DNA of 64,000 nucleotides from Pantoea stewartii subsp. stewartii (GTDB lineage Bacteria; Pseudomonadota; Gammaproteobacteria; Enterobacterales; Enterobacteriaceae): NCBI RefSeq assembly GCF_008801695.1, contig NZ_VZPF01000009.1, positions 1 to 64,000 of the forward strand, read 5' to 3'. Shown piece by piece: positions 19,420 to 29,240 of this stretch (position 1 is its first letter; each line of letters starts with the position of its first letter). The notes under the pieces were generated by a model. It saw only the letters and a program-made list of their open reading frames with translations, ran no database searches and was not told where the DNA came from. The position numbers and the translations under genes were made by a program.

Positions 19420-19437
19420 GGGCGGCTTGCGCCGCCC
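19420..19437 (-). terminator. GC-rich hairpin after ydgH
   Basis: GGGCGGC/GCCGCCC forms a 7-bp stem with a 4-base loop, 9 bases past the ydgH stop. No long T run follows, so termination may be partial. Confidence 0.5.
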
Positions 19438-19445
19438 TTACTTGC

Positions 19446-20399
19446 TTATTTGAACAGATCGGCGGTCACGGTCAGGTTACCCCCGCTCTGGTTCTGCCAC
19501 TGGCGTGTGATGTGGTAGAACTTCGCACCTTTGCCAGCCGCACGTTTGGCGGCTTCCTGCGAAACTTCGGTTGGTGTGCCGAAATGGCCGCTGAAGGTGA
19601 CCGTATCAAACGGCTGCATCTGTGCCGCGGTGACTGCGTTCAGCTCCTGGATTTCCCGGCCGTCTGGCAGCGTCACAGAATAGCGTTTACCGGTTGAACT
19701 CTGCGTTTCAAAGAAGCGGCCCACGGCATTGCTTGGGGTTTCAGAGGAGGCAACGCCCGGAATCTCGACTTTTTTCGCCTCAGCACCGCCTGCGGCCAGC
19801 GCGGCTTTACCTGCCTGAGAATCAGCCGGAATGCTATCCGGGCTCTGCACGGCGCGCTGTTTTGCATCCGCCTTATAGATGTAAGCGGTAATGAACTGGT
19901 TGCCACCGGTATTGGCATCAACCTGACGCACAATAAAGAAGGACGCAGCGCCTTTTTCTTTCGCGGCTTTAGAAATTGCCTCGTTCACATCGGGCTGGCT
20001 GGGGAAAAAGCCGGTCACCGTCACGGTATCAAAGGGTTCAAGGCGATAGGCTTCCGCTTTCGGCAGCTCTTTCAGGCCATTAAACATCCGGTAGTCGGTT
20101 TCCTGACTCGCTTTAGGCGCATTCGCCTTATACAGATCCGCGGTTACGCGCCAGTTACCACTGTTACCGTTGCTGTCGTTAATACCTTGAATGTAATACG
20201 AATCTGCATTCAGTTCATCAGCACGTTTGGAGACGGCATCCGCCGCATCGCCAATTGCATTAAAACGACCGGTGATATTAATACGTTCGAATGGCTTCAA
20301 CGCGGCCGCTTGTTCTGGCGTCAGCTCTTTAGCGGCAAACGCATTTCCCGCCAGCAGAGATAACAATGTAGATGCCAGAATAGTGTTCTTCAGCTTCAT
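19446..20399 (-). CDS. ydgH: periplasmic YdgH, three BhsA/McbA-type domains
   Basis: The 317-residue protein has a signal peptide (MKLKNTILASTLLSLLAGNAFA) and three related DUF1471 modules. Each has a [FV]-[ED]-x-[IV]-x-[IVF]-[ST]-G-[HRF]-F start (FERINITGRF, FDTVTVTGFF, FDTVTFSGHF), an Ala/Lys-rich helix and a closing YxI/FxI strand with an NxTADLYK-like end. Single-domain relatives (BhsA, YhcN, McbA) act in stress and biofilm responses. YdgH is abundant in the envelope and linked to polar organisation in enteric bacteria, but its molecular role is not settled. Confidence 0.92.
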   Translation of the reverse strand: MKLKNTILASTLLSLLAGNAFAAKELTPEQAAALKPFERINITGRFNAIGDAADAVSKRADELNADSYYIQGINDSNGNSGNWRVTADLYKANAPKASQETDYRMFNGLKELPKAEAYRLEPFDTVTVTGFFPSQPDVNEAISKAAKEKGAASFFIVRQVDANTGGNQFITAYIYKADAKQRAVQSPDSIPADSQAGKAALAAGGAEAKKVEIPGVASSETPSNAVGRFFETQSSTGKRYSVTLPDGREIQELNAVTAAQMQPFDTVTFSGHFGTPTEVSQEAAKRAAGKGAKFYHITRQWQNQSGGNLTVTADLFK

Positions 20400-20932
20400 A
20401 AAAATGATCCTTCGCCTTACGCAAAATGAGTACGAAAACGTGTTGGACTCTTGATGTATAACAGAATAGCTGCTGATTATTACATGTTATAAACACGCTG
20501 TCGCAGCCAATTTTTGCGATTTCTCTCTTGTTGTGATCCGGTTTTTTTTATCACGGCATCACGAATCGGTATTTTACCTTACGCTTAAGACAGGCAGATG
20601 AATTAAACGTTCGTAACTTTATTAAAAACGTTAATGCGTTGTTAAATTAAGGCTTTTCCGAAAGGAATATTCGTATCGAAGGGCGCTTAGTTAGTTATTT
20701 ATCTGCCAGTGATGCGATCAGACAGTGACGTTATGCGGCATAACGAGGCCAAAACTGGATATTACCGCAAATGTGACATTGGTGCGTCTGTACAGTAGAT
20801 CACCTGTAACATTTTCAGTAGGTTTAGACACGATTATGCCCTTGCATTTATTCACACCGCCTGAACGCGGATGACGTCAGAGCAGTCTGTACCACAAGGG
20901 TCATCATCCTTTAATCGATGAAAGGGAACACT
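20400..20932. other. long intergenic region between ydgH and pntA
   Basis: These 533 bases separate divergent genes and contain no open frame with a credible start. They must hold the ydgH promoter and the pntA promoter with a long leader. AT-rich tracts (20560-20700) and a T run at 20545 are visible. I could not identify a defined operator or riboswitch fold by eye. Confidence 0.6.
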
Positions 20933-22465
20933 ATGTTAATTGGAATACCCAAAGAGCGGTCAGCCAATGAGTCGCGCGTGGCTGCCACGCCGAAAACCAT
21001 TGAACAACTCATCAGGCTGGGTTTTAGCGTCACGATTGAACAGGGTGCGGGTAAGCCTGCCAGTTTTGATGATGACAGCTATGTCAACGCTGGCGCCACG
21101 CTGACCGATCGCCAGCAGGTCTGGCAAGCCGATATTGTGTTGAAAGTGAATGCACCCGGTGAAGACGACATTGCGCTGATGCGCGAGGGCAGCACGCTGG
21201 TCAGTTTTATCTGGCCTGCTCAGAACCCTGAACTGCTGGATAAACTGGCTGCGCGTAAGGTCACCGTTATGGCGATGGACGCCGTGCCCCGTATTTCCCG
21301 TGCGCAGTCGCTGGATGCGCTGAGCTCAATGGCCAATATTGCAGGTTATCGGGCCATCGTGGAGGCGGCACACGAATTTGGTCGCTTTTTCACCGGTCAG
21401 ATCACCGCTGCCGGGAAAGTCCCGCCTGCCAAAGTGATGGTGATTGGTGCGGGCGTGGCGGGTCTGGCGGCAATCGGTGCCGCAGGCAGCCTGGGCGCGG
21501 TTGTTCGCGCCTTTGACACGCGTCCGGAAGTGAAGGAACAAGTGCAAAGTATGGGCGCAGAGTTCCTTGAACTGGATTTCAAAGAAGAGGCGGGCAGTGG
21601 TGATGGTTACGCCAGAGTCATGTCGGATGCTTTTATTAAAGCAGAAATGGCGCTTTTCGCTCAGCAGTCCCAGGAGGTGGATATTATTGTCACCACGGCG
21701 CTGATTCCGGGTAAACCTGCGCCGACGTTGATCACCAGGGAAATGGTGGCCAGCATGAAGCCTGGCAGCGTCATTGTTGACCTGGCGGCACAAACCGGCG
21801 GCAACTGTGCGCTTACCGTCGCCGATCGGGTCACTGTAACGGACAACGGCGTAAAAATTATCGGGTATACGGATCTGCCCAGCCGGTTACCGACGCAATC
21901 ATCTCAGCTCTACGGCAGCAATCTCGTCAACCTGATGAAATTGCTTTGTAAAGAGAAGAATGGCGAGATCGTCATTGACTTTGATGATGTCGTCATCCGC
22001 AGCGTCACGGTGATTCGAGACGGCGAGATCACCTGGCCTGCGCCGCCAGTTCAGGTCTCCGCCGCGCCGAAAACCGCGGCTGCCGCTGCACCGACGCAAA
22101 CGAAAAGCCCGGCGGCACCCGTGCCCCCCCGGCGTAAATATGGGCTGCTGGCAGGCGCTGTCGTACTCTTCGCCTGCCTCGCGAATGTTGCCCCCAGTGA
22201 ATTCCTGTCACATTTCACCGTCTTTGCGCTGGCCTGTGTGGTGGGCTACTACGTGGTCTGGAATGTGAGTCATGCGCTGCATACGCCGCTCATGTCAGTC
22301 ACCAATGCGATTTCGGGCATTATTGTGGTAGGGGCAATATTGCAAATGGGGCACGGCGGCTGGGTGAGTTTTCTTTCTTTTATTGCCGTATTGATCGCCA
22401 GCATCAATATCTTCGGTGGCTTCACCGTCACGCAGCGTATGCTGAAAATGTTTCGTAAGGGGTAA
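20933..22465 (+). CDS. pntA: proton-translocating NAD(P) transhydrogenase alpha subunit
   Basis: PntA with PntB couples proton entry to hydride transfer from NADH to NADP+ at the inner membrane, supplying NADPH. The 510 residues comprise the NAD-binding domain I ([18 protein letters not shown] Rossmann loop, conserved [19 protein letters not shown]) and a variable Ala/Pro-rich linker (about 375-395). Four C-terminal membrane helices include the conserved [22 protein letters not shown] 20933 has AAAGGGAACACT upstream and matches the E. coli start; the in-frame ATG at 20918 has no site of its own. pntB follows after 3 bases. Confidence 0.96.
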   Translation: MLIGIPKERSANESRVAATPKTIEQLIRLGFSVTIEQGAGKPASFDDDSYVNAGATLTDRQQVWQADIVLKVNAPGEDDIALMREGSTLVSFIWPAQNPELLDKLAARKVTVMAMDAVPRISRAQSLDALSSMANIAGYRAIVEAAHEFGRFFTGQITAAGKVPPAKVMVIGAGVAGLAAIGAAGSLGAVVRAFDTRPEVKEQVQSMGAEFLELDFKEEAGSGDGYARVMSDAFIKAEMALFAQQSQEVDIIVTTALIPGKPAPTLITREMVASMKPGSVIVDLAAQTGGNCALTVADRVTVTDNGVKIIGYTDLPSRLPTQSSQLYGSNLVNLMKLLCKEKNGEIVIDFDDVVIRSVTVIRDGEITWPAPPVQVSAAPKTAAAAAPTQTKSPAAPVPPRRKYGLLAGAVVLFACLANVAPSEFLSHFTVFALACVVGYYVVWNVSHALHTPLMSVTNAISGIIVVGAILQMGHGGWVSFLSFIAVLIASINIFGGFTVTQRMLKMFRKG

Positions 22466-22468
22466 GCT

Positions 22469-23857
22469 ATGTCTGGCGGATTAGTGACGGCAGCCTATAT
22501 CGTTGCTGCAATTTTGTTCATTATGAGTCTGGCGGGTCTTTCAAAATATGAGACCTCAAGACAGGGCAATATATTTGGTATCAGCGGCATGGCGATTGCG
22601 CTGATCGCGTCTGTATTTGGTCCCGACAGTAGTCATGTTGTCTGGATTTTGCTGGCGATGGTTATTGGCGGTGCCATCGGTATTCGGCTGGCGAAACGGG
22701 TAGAAATGACCGAAATGCCCGAGCTGGTGGCGATACTGCACAGCTTCGTCGGCCTGGCCGCCGTACTGGTAGGCATTAACAGCTATGTCGATCATGCTCC
22801 TGGCTTGCCGGCAGTTATTGAAAACATCCATCTCAGCGAAGTCTTTATCGGCATCTTTATCGGTGCGGTCACCTTTACGGGCTCGCTGGTCGCCTTTGGC
22901 AAGTTGTGTGGCAAACTCTCGTCGCGGCCCTTAATGCTGCCTCAGCGGCATAAGCTGAATCTGCTGGCGCTGGTCGTCTCGTTTTTACTGCTACTGTGGT
23001 TTGTCAACACGCAAAGTCTCGGTGCGCAGGTGTTTGCGCTGGTGATCATGCTTATCATTGCGTTGGCGTTTGGCTGGCACCTGGTGGCCTCCATCGGTGG
23101 TGCAGACATGCCGGTCGTTGTTTCGATGCTCAACTCTTATTCCGGTTGGGCGGCCGCAGCGGCAGGGTTTATGCTCAGTAACGATCTGCTTATCGTGACC
23201 GGTGCGCTGGTTGGTTCCTCGGGGGCAATTCTCTCTTACATAATGTGTAAGGCCATGAATCGCTCGTTTATCAGCGTCATTGCCGGTGGATTTGGCAGCG
23301 ATGGCACAGCTTCAACGGCAAGTGATGAGACCGGCGAACATCGTGAAATCAGCACAGAAGAAACGGCAGAGATGCTCCGATCTTCCCGTTCCGTGATCAT
23401 TACGCCCGGCTACGGCATGGCCGTTGCACAGGCACAGTATCCGGTAGCGGAAATCACGGAAAAACTCCGCGCCCGCGGCATCAACGTGCGTTTTGGTATT
23501 CATCCGGTCGCCGGCCGTTTGCCCGGCCATATGAACGTTTTGCTGGCAGAGGCGAAAGTGCCTTATGACGTGGTGCTGGAAATGGACGAAATCAACGATG
23601 ATTTTAGCGATACCGATACGGTACTGGTTATCGGGGCCAACGACACGGTTAATCCTGCGGCGCAGGATGATCCGGGCAGCCCGATTGCCGGTATGCCGGT
23701 GCTGGAAGTGTGGAAAGCGCAAAACGTTATTGTGTTCAAACGCTCAATGAATACGGGCTATGCCGGTGTGCAAAATCCGCTGTTCTTTAAAGAAAATACT
23801 CACATGCTGTTCGGGGATGCCAAAGCCAGCGTAGAAAGTATTCTGAAAGCGCTGTAA
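22469..23857 (+). CDS. pntB: NAD(P) transhydrogenase beta subunit
   Basis: The 462-residue partner of PntA (same length as E. coli) has nine hydrophobic helices in the first half, including the proton-channel segment with the conserved His in [15 protein letters not shown]. The NADP-binding domain III follows ([35 protein letters not shown] and a C-terminal [11 protein letters not shown]). It is co-transcribed with pntA (3-base gap) and ends at a strong terminator. Confidence 0.97.
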   Translation: MSGGLVTAAYIVAAILFIMSLAGLSKYETSRQGNIFGISGMAIALIASVFGPDSSHVVWILLAMVIGGAIGIRLAKRVEMTEMPELVAILHSFVGLAAVLVGINSYVDHAPGLPAVIENIHLSEVFIGIFIGAVTFTGSLVAFGKLCGKLSSRPLMLPQRHKLNLLALVVSFLLLLWFVNTQSLGAQVFALVIMLIIALAFGWHLVASIGGADMPVVVSMLNSYSGWAAAAAGFMLSNDLLIVTGALVGSSGAILSYIMCKAMNRSFISVIAGGFGSDGTASTASDETGEHREISTEETAEMLRSSRSVIITPGYGMAVAQAQYPVAEITEKLRARGINVRFGIHPVAGRLPGHMNVLLAEAKVPYDVVLEMDEINDDFSDTDTVLVIGANDTVNPAAQDDPGSPIAGMPVLEVWKAQNVIVFKRSMNTGYAGVQNPLFFKENTHMLFGDAKASVESILKAL

Positions 23858-23860
23858 AAG

Positions 23861-23890
23861 AAAAGGGCGACGATAACCGTCGCCCTTTTT
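23861..23890. terminator. bidirectional terminator between pntB and uspE
   Basis: A 12-bp perfect stem AAAAGGGCGACG/CGTCGCCCTTTT has a 5-base loop and a T run on the plus strand, lying between convergent genes. Confidence 0.9.
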
Positions 23891-23903
23891 ACTGAAGGCC
23901 GCG

Positions 23904-24857
23904 TTAATCGTGCTCGTCTTCGTCGTCAAGCGTAATGGGTGAGACAAAATCATCCGGCTTAATCGCCAGCAGGTCACAGCGCAGGTGATCGATCACCTGC
24001 TCAGCCGTATTCCCTAGGAAAGCTGCCGACAGTCCGGTCCGTCCAATCGTCCCTAACACCACAATGCCCGCGCCAAGGTGGGCGGACAATTCCGGGATCA
24101 CTTCTTCCGGCAGGCCTTTTTCAACGTGGGTAAACTCTTCACTGATGGAGAATTTTTGTCGCAGGGCCTTCATGGCTACCAGATGCTGGCCGCGAATGGC
24201 ATCGTTGTAGACGCTGGGATCAAAATCGGGCAGTTCGATAGCAATGTTGATTGGCGTAATCGGATAGGCGCCCACCAGATGCACTTCGGTATGATTGACG
24301 CTTTCGGCCAGTTTAACGGTTTCGCGAATGAGTTTCTGATTAAGCGCATCGTGGTGCGGTTCTTCGCTGGCCAGATTGACCGCCACCAGCGCTTTACCGC
24401 CTTCGGGCCAGGGTTGATCCTTAACCATCCACACCGGGCAAGGGCACTTACGTAACAGGTGCCAGTCTGTCGGTGTAAAAATAACGGCTTCCAGCCGGTC
24501 GTGCTGGTGCGCCATTTTAAGCACTAAATCATGTTGATGCGCCAGCACTTCCTGGATGATTGCTTCATAGGGCCGGTTGTGCCAGATGACTTTAATGTCT
24601 ATATCCACACCAGCATCCAGATAAGCCTGCGCCTGTTCGCGAATCCATTCCGAGCGCTGGCTGATCACACCCTGACGCATCGCGGTGCGTTCATCTGGTG
24701 ACAGCAGGGTGGTCATTTCGTATGAAAAGTCGTAGATGGGCAGAAATGCTTTGATTTTGCCGCCGATAAGCTGGTTGAGATAGACCGCACGTCGCAGCGC
24801 GGGCTGGTCATCCTGCTGAGGATCAATGGCGACCAGAATGTTTTGATACTGGGACAT
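23904..24857 (-). CDS. uspE: universal stress protein E, tandem Usp domains
   Basis: The 317-residue protein begins [20 protein letters not shown] and contains two universal-stress domains, about 1-155 and 156-306. The second keeps glycines of the G-x2-G-x9-G nucleotide loop ([22 protein letters not shown]). UspE is a cytoplasmic stress protein linked to DNA-damage resistance, motility and adhesion in E. coli. AAGGAGAGTAGCCT precedes the ATG. It is next to fnr, as in E. coli. Confidence 0.95.
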   Translation of the reverse strand: MSQYQNILVAIDPQQDDQPALRRAVYLNQLIGGKIKAFLPIYDFSYEMTTLLSPDERTAMRQGVISQRSEWIREQAQAYLDAGVDIDIKVIWHNRPYEAIIQEVLAHQHDLVLKMAHQHDRLEAVIFTPTDWHLLRKCPCPVWMVKDQPWPEGGKALVAVNLASEEPHHDALNQKLIRETVKLAESVNHTEVHLVGAYPITPINIAIELPDFDPSVYNDAIRGQHLVAMKALRQKFSISEEFTHVEKGLPEEVIPELSAHLGAGIVVLGTIGRTGLSAAFLGNTAEQVIDHLRCDLLAIKPDDFVSPITLDDEDEHD

Positions 24858-24975
24858 AGGCTACTCTCCTTAGACCAACGCGACTGGTTTAAAGATAGCC
24901 TATGTTAAGTGCACTAAGAAAGTGAAAAGATGTAGCCGGATCAACAAAATAAGATTTGTTAACCCGGCCTGAGGA

Positions 24976-25716
24976 TTACGCCGCCTGATGGCTCTGACCG
25001 GCCAGCGCTTCCAGCATCGCGTGGTTCTCAATGGTGATATATTTGCCTTTTACGGCCAGCATACCCGATTTCTGGAAACGCCCCAGCAGTCGGCTAATGG
25101 TTTCAACGGTTAAACCCAGATAGTTCCCGATATCGCCGCGCGTCATCGTCAAACGGAACTCACGCTGTGAGAAGCCGCGCTGGCCATAGCGGCGGGATAA
25201 GTTCCAGACGAAGGCGGCCAGGCGCTCTTCCGCGTTTTTCTTGGACAGCAGCAAAATCATGTCCTGGTCGCCTTTAATTTCACCGCTCATCAGGCGCATC
25301 ATCTGCTGACGCAGGGCAGGCATTTTGCCGGACAGGTCATCCAGCGTATCGAAAGGAATTTCGCAGACCATCGCCGTTTCCAGCGCCTGGGCGAAGCTGG
25401 GATGACTGGCGTTCATAATGGCGTCAAATCCCACCAGATCGCCGGCCAGGTGAAAACCGGTGATTTGTTCATCTCCCTGCTCGGTGATGGTATAGCTTTT
25501 AATGGTGCCGGAACGGATTGCGTAGAGCGACTTCAGCTCATCACCCGCTTTGAACAGCGTATGGCCTTTTTGAATGGGTTTTTTTCGCTCAATAATATTA
25601 TCAAGCTGATCCAGCTCATGTTCATTAAGGGTGAAAGGGATGCATAGCTGACTGATGCTGCAATCCTGGCAGTGAATCGCACAACCGCCTGACTGAATAC
25701 GTTTTTCAGGGAACAT
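24976..25716 (-). CDS. fnr: anaerobic global regulator FNR
   Basis: FNR senses oxygen with a 4Fe-4S cluster and switches genes between aerobic and anaerobic modes. The 246-residue protein keeps the N-terminal cysteines (Cys12, Cys16, Cys19, Cys25; the last three match the known ligands) and the fourth ligand in AMVCEIPF. It also has the CRP-like sensory fold, the dimer helix and the HTH with [13 protein letters not shown]. It is four residues shorter than E. coli FNR, lacking most of the IIRRI stretch before the cysteines. A palindrome at 25737-25750 suggests autoregulation. Confidence 0.96.
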   Translation of the reverse strand: MFPEKRIQSGGCAIHCQDCSISQLCIPFTLNEHELDQLDNIIERKKPIQKGHTLFKAGDELKSLYAIRSGTIKSYTITEQGDEQITGFHLAGDLVGFDAIMNASHPSFAQALETAMVCEIPFDTLDDLSGKMPALRQQMMRLMSGEIKGDQDMILLLSKKNAEERLAAFVWNLSRRYGQRGFSQREFRLTMTRGDIGNYLGLTVETISRLLGRFQKSGMLAVKGKYITIENHAMLEALAGQSHQAA

Positions 25717-26034
25717 AGTAGTTTGCTCGACGATAATTGACTGGGGTCAATTTTACCATTTTCTCGGTGTAAGGGAACTCATCCGAGCAGTTTTTAGGCA
25801 TACAAAAAGTGTGGTTTCCGCAATACTGCTAAAGGCTGTTATGACAGGGTTTTTTGATGTCATCTTATTAAGATCGTAAACAAATCTTTACGGATTTTTG
25901 ATCTCATACAGAATTTATCTTAATCTGAAAGGCCAGAAGGGACGATAAAAACGGGATTAGCGCAGGCTTTACCGATTTTGCTACTATTTGGTTTCAAGTC
26001 AATTTTGCGTCATATCATTTACCAGGGGCGAGCC
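25717..26034. other. intergenic region between fnr and smrA
   Basis: These 318 bases between divergent genes hold the fnr promoter with its FNR-like palindrome and the smrA promoter. The central part (25840-25930) is AT-rich. I see no further open frame or terminator. Confidence 0.6.
25737..25750 (-). promoter_or_regulatory. FNR-box-like palindrome upstream of fnr
   Basis: TTGAC-TGGG-GTCAA is a perfect palindrome with the FNR spacing (TTGATNNNNATCAA), differing only by the symmetrical T-to-C/A-to-G pair. It begins 21 bases upstream of the fnr start, as expected for repression of fnr by its own product. Confidence 0.6.
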
Positions 26035-26601
26035 ATGAACCTTGACGATGACAATCTGTTTCGTGACGCGATGAATGACGTTACGCCACTCAAAGATGCA
26101 GAAAATACGCGCTGGAATCACAGCGCCGCCGGCAAAAAAGTGCCGCCTCGGTCACCAGAACCTGAAGACGAAAACTTTTTAACCCGCGGTTACCTGGACA
26201 TCATTCCTCTTGAGCAGCAACTTGAGTTTAAAGCTGAGGGCATCCAGCAGGGCGTGCTGGATAAATTACGCAAGGGGCAATATGCGCTGGATGCCAGCCT
26301 GAATCTGCTACGCCAGCCCGTTGAAACCTGCCGTCAAAATTTGTTTACCTTCATGCAGGATGTCCGTAAAGCCGGCTACAGAAACCTGCTGATTATTCAC
26401 GGCAAAGGCCGGGACAATGATTCTCATGCCAACATTGTGCGCAGCTATCTTGACCGCTGGTTGCGTGAATTTGACGACGTCCAGACCTTTTGTGTCGCAC
26501 AGAAGCAGCATGGCGGCTCCGGTGCGCTGTATGTCGGTCTACGCAAAACGGAAAAAGCGCGTCAGGAAAACTGGGAGCGCCATGCTAAACGCAGTCGCTA
26601 G
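26035..26601 (+). CDS. smrA: Smr-domain protein SmrA (YdaL)
   Basis: The 188-residue protein has a variable charged N-terminus and a C-terminal Smr domain with the conserved DASLNLL (in place of DLHG), IHGKGR and GGSGALYVGL motifs. Smr domains bind or cut nucleic acid; SmrA of E. coli shows DNA endonuclease activity, and the related SmrB cleaves mRNA at collided ribosomes. ATG 26035 follows CAGGGGCGAGCC; the longer frame from 25978 lacks support. Its stop overlaps that of the LysR gene by 4 bases, tail to tail. Confidence 0.9.
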   Translation: MNLDDDNLFRDAMNDVTPLKDAENTRWNHSAAGKKVPPRSPEPEDENFLTRGYLDIIPLEQQLEFKAEGIQQGVLDKLRKGQYALDASLNLLRQPVETCRQNLFTFMQDVRKAGYRNLLIIHGKGRDNDSHANIVRSYLDRWLREFDDVQTFCVAQKQHGGSGALYVGLRKTEKARQENWERHAKRSR

Positions 26602-27518
26602 CTGTGAAACTTACGAATGGTACTCATCAATACTTCGGCGCTCAGGCTTAAGGTGTTACCGGTGCGCGTGATAATCCCTACGGGTTCACCCGGGCCGGGA
26701 GAGGTGATGGGCAACGATATCAGGGCATTGTGGCTAAGATCTTCTTTGACGGCCCCGGAAGGCACAAACCAGATGTAGTCATAGCGCAGCGCCAGCTGGC
26801 GGGCCAGCGACGTTGATGACGTTTCGACGCAATGGGGCGGCAGACTGCACCCTTGCTCATCCAGCATCTGCTGTGCCAGGCGGCGCGGCGCGGTGCCTTC
26901 CGGGGAAATTACAACAGGCCACTGCATGGCACGTGAAAGCGTGACGTTGTCACTTAAAAGCGGATGCTCCGGTCTGACGACCAGCTTTAATGACTCCAGA
27001 AACAGCAGTTCATAGGTCAGGCCGGTCATCATCTCTTTATCCGCCATTCGGCCGATGCCCAGATCAAACTCGCCCGCTCTCAACCCCGCCAGCAACACAT
27101 TATTATGTAAGGTAGCAACCTGAATGGTCGTGTTGGGACGCAGTTGATGAAAACGGTCAAGAATCTGTGGCAACATGCCCATCGCCGCCGTGGTTAAGGC
27201 ACCAAGACGAATGACTACCGGACGCTCGTTAATCTGTTCATTAAAACTCTGGCCGGCATGATTCAGCGCTTCTAACACTTTTACCGCATGGATAAGAAAC
27301 TGTTCTCCCATGGTGGTGAGTTGTGCGCCCAGCCGACCGCGTTCGAACAGACGGACGCCGGTGAGTTCTTCAAGTTCGTTGAGGGTTTTAGAAAGGGCAG
27401 GTTGACTGAGACTTAAGGTCTCGGCTGCACGCCCCAGGGTTCCCTGCTGCGCGACGGCAACAAAGGCATGTAAATGGCGCAAGCGAATGCGCTGATTGAA
27501 AAGGATATTTTTTTCCAT
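26598..27518 (-). CDS. LysR-type regulator of the GbpR/PcaQ type
   Basis: The 306-residue protein has an N-terminal winged HTH (RLRHLHAFVAVAQQGTLGRAAETLSLSQPALSKTLNELEE) and a periplasmic-binding-protein-like effector domain. Wording such as SQPALSKTLNELEE and the following PQILDRFHQLRPNTTIQVATLHN are typical of the subgroup with GbpR and PcaQ, which answer to sugars or aromatic acids. It diverges from an aromatic-acid-type MFS transporter with 314 bases between, where a 12-bp palindrome sits. It most likely controls that transporter. The effector is unknown. Confidence 0.85.
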   Translation of the reverse strand: MEKNILFNQRIRLRHLHAFVAVAQQGTLGRAAETLSLSQPALSKTLNELEELTGVRLFERGRLGAQLTTMGEQFLIHAVKVLEALNHAGQSFNEQINERPVVIRLGALTTAAMGMLPQILDRFHQLRPNTTIQVATLHNNVLLAGLRAGEFDLGIGRMADKEMMTGLTYELLFLESLKLVVRPEHPLLSDNVTLSRAMQWPVVISPEGTAPRRLAQQMLDEQGCSLPPHCVETSSTSLARQLALRYDYIWFVPSGAVKEDLSHNALISLPITSPGPGEPVGIITRTGNTLSLSAEVLMSTIRKFHS

Positions 27519-27832
27519 TTACCCAACTTAATGACATTGCCAGGTGACAGGCAACTATTTAAGCTGGATTTTGTTAACTTTGCTGCAAATTTTTATTAAC
27601 AATGTGTACTTTTTGCAGCGGAGCGTTTTAAGTGGTTGATTATTAATGATGGCGTTGTTTTTTTGCCTGACACAACGTTTTTCACGGTTGCTGAAAAAAC
27701 ATCAACTTACCGCATTGCTTCTGCTTCGGTCGGAAATTTCATGCGTTTTATCGTTAACGATCAGCTATCATAAGTGCCGTTTTTTTTACCAAATCTGATA
27801 GTTGTTTAAGTCAGCCGTTGAGGAGTTTACCC
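27519..27832. other. shared regulatory region between LysR and MFS genes
   Basis: A divergent promoter region of 314 bases, AT-rich (for example 27570-27660). It contains the palindrome at 27750-27761 and no open frame. Confidence 0.55.
27750..27761. promoter_or_regulatory. palindromic operator candidate
   Basis: ATCGTTAACGAT is a perfect 12-bp palindrome about 70 bases upstream of the MFS start, in a divergent LysR promoter region where a regulator site is expected. The assignment to the LysR protein is inferred from position. Confidence 0.4.
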
Positions 27833-29173
27833 GTGAGCAGTGTCGAGGCGGTAGATGTTCGCCAGTTAATTAATCAGGGTACTCTGAGTGGTGGCCAAAT
27901 TCGGTTAATTGTACTCTGTTTTATCGTGGTTGCGCTTGATGGTATGGATATTGCCCTGATGGGCTTTATCGCGCCGACGCTGAAAACCGCCTGGCACGTC
28001 AGTACTCATCAGTTGGGTGTCGTGATCAGTGCAGCGCTGATTGGTCTGGCGCTGGGGGCGATGGTCGCCGGGCCGCTGGCCGACCGCTTTGGCCGCCGGT
28101 TAATGATCATTTTCAGCGTCCTGTTTTTTGGTCTGTGGACGCTGGTGACCGCATTTTCCCATAGTATCGAACAGATGATCCTGTTCCGTTTTTTGACCGG
28201 GCTGGGGCTGGGAGCAGCCATGCCCAACGTCAGTGCGCTGGTGGCTGAATATGCGCCGGAGCGGCGCCGTTCATTCATTATCACCGTGGTGTTTTGTGGC
28301 TTTACCTTTGGGGCCGCCAGCGGCGGCTTTGCCGCGTCATGGTTGTTACCACGTTACGACTGGCATTCCGTTCTGTTGCTGGGCGGTATTCTTCCTTTGC
28401 TGGTCCTGCCGGTCCTGATCCGTCAGCTTCCTGAATCGGTACGTTTCCTGATTAGTCGCGGTGCGCCCGCGCAGCACATTCGCGCCATTCTTGAACGTAT
28501 TCTTCCCGGCAGTACGAGCCCGGATACGCATTTCCATGCGACCGAAGCGGAAAAATCACCTGCTGAACACAGCGCCATCGCAACGGTCATTTCTCCTCGC
28601 TACCGCATCGGCAGCCTGATGCTCTGGGGCGGCTATTTTATGGGGCTGTTCCTGGTGTATCTGATCGGCAGCTGGCTGCCATCCCTGGTCAATACACAGG
28701 GAATGTCCGTGACGGAAGCGGCGATAATCACCGCGATGTACCAGGCAGGCGGCACGCTGGGATCGCTGTTTGCCGGCTGGCTGATGGATCGCTTCAATGC
28801 CAGTCTGTCGCTGGCTGTGATCTACTTCTGCGGCGGTATCGCTATTGTCGCGCTGGGTTTTTCACCGCCGCAGGTCGTTATCATGAGCGCCATTGCCTTC
28901 TGCAGCGGTTTTTGTTTTAACGGAGCGAATACCGGCATGAATGCGCTTTCCGCCAGCTACTATCCTACCCATGCCCGCGCAACCGGTTCCAGCTGGATGC
29001 ACGGGGTGGGCCGAATCGGTGCCATCCTCAGTGCCTTTGTCGGGGCTGAAATGTTGTCACTCGGCTGGTCGTTCAGCGTTATTTTCTTGCTGCTCGCCAT
29101 ACCGGCACTGCTGACCACCGTGATGCTGGCGGTGAAAAATCGCTACGGTTTTAAGCCGATCACAAATTCATGA
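27833..29173 (+). CDS. MFS transporter of the aromatic acid:H+ symporter type
   Basis: The 446-residue protein has 12 membrane helices. It carries the AAHS hallmarks: DGMDIALMGFIAPTL in helix 1, the GPLADRFGRRLMIIFSV loop after helix 2 and GWLMDRFNASL in the matching loop of the second half. Known relatives take up 4-hydroxybenzoate and similar acids (PcaK, BenK). The start is GTG at 27833, with TTGAGGAG seven bases before; the upstream TTG at 27818 is less likely. ydcJ follows after 67 bases on the same strand and may use the same or a related compound. Confidence 0.85.
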   Translation: MSSVEAVDVRQLINQGTLSGGQIRLIVLCFIVVALDGMDIALMGFIAPTLKTAWHVSTHQLGVVISAALIGLALGAMVAGPLADRFGRRLMIIFSVLFFGLWTLVTAFSHSIEQMILFRFLTGLGLGAAMPNVSALVAEYAPERRRSFIITVVFCGFTFGAASGGFAASWLLPRYDWHSVLLLGGILPLLVLPVLIRQLPESVRFLISRGAPAQHIRAILERILPGSTSPDTHFHATEAEKSPAEHSAIATVISPRYRIGSLMLWGGYFMGLFLVYLIGSWLPSLVNTQGMSVTEAAIITAMYQAGGTLGSLFAGWLMDRFNASLSLAVIYFCGGIAIVALGFSPPQVVIMSAIAFCSGFCFNGANTGMNALSASYYPTHARATGSSWMHGVGRIGAILSAFVGAEMLSLGWSFSVIFLLLAIPALLTTVMLAVKNRYGFKPITNS

Positions 29174-29240
29174 TATTTTCCGCTGACCGCAGCGCGTTGG
29201 ATTACAGTAGCTGCAACGCTCATGCTGTCAGGTGGTAAAT

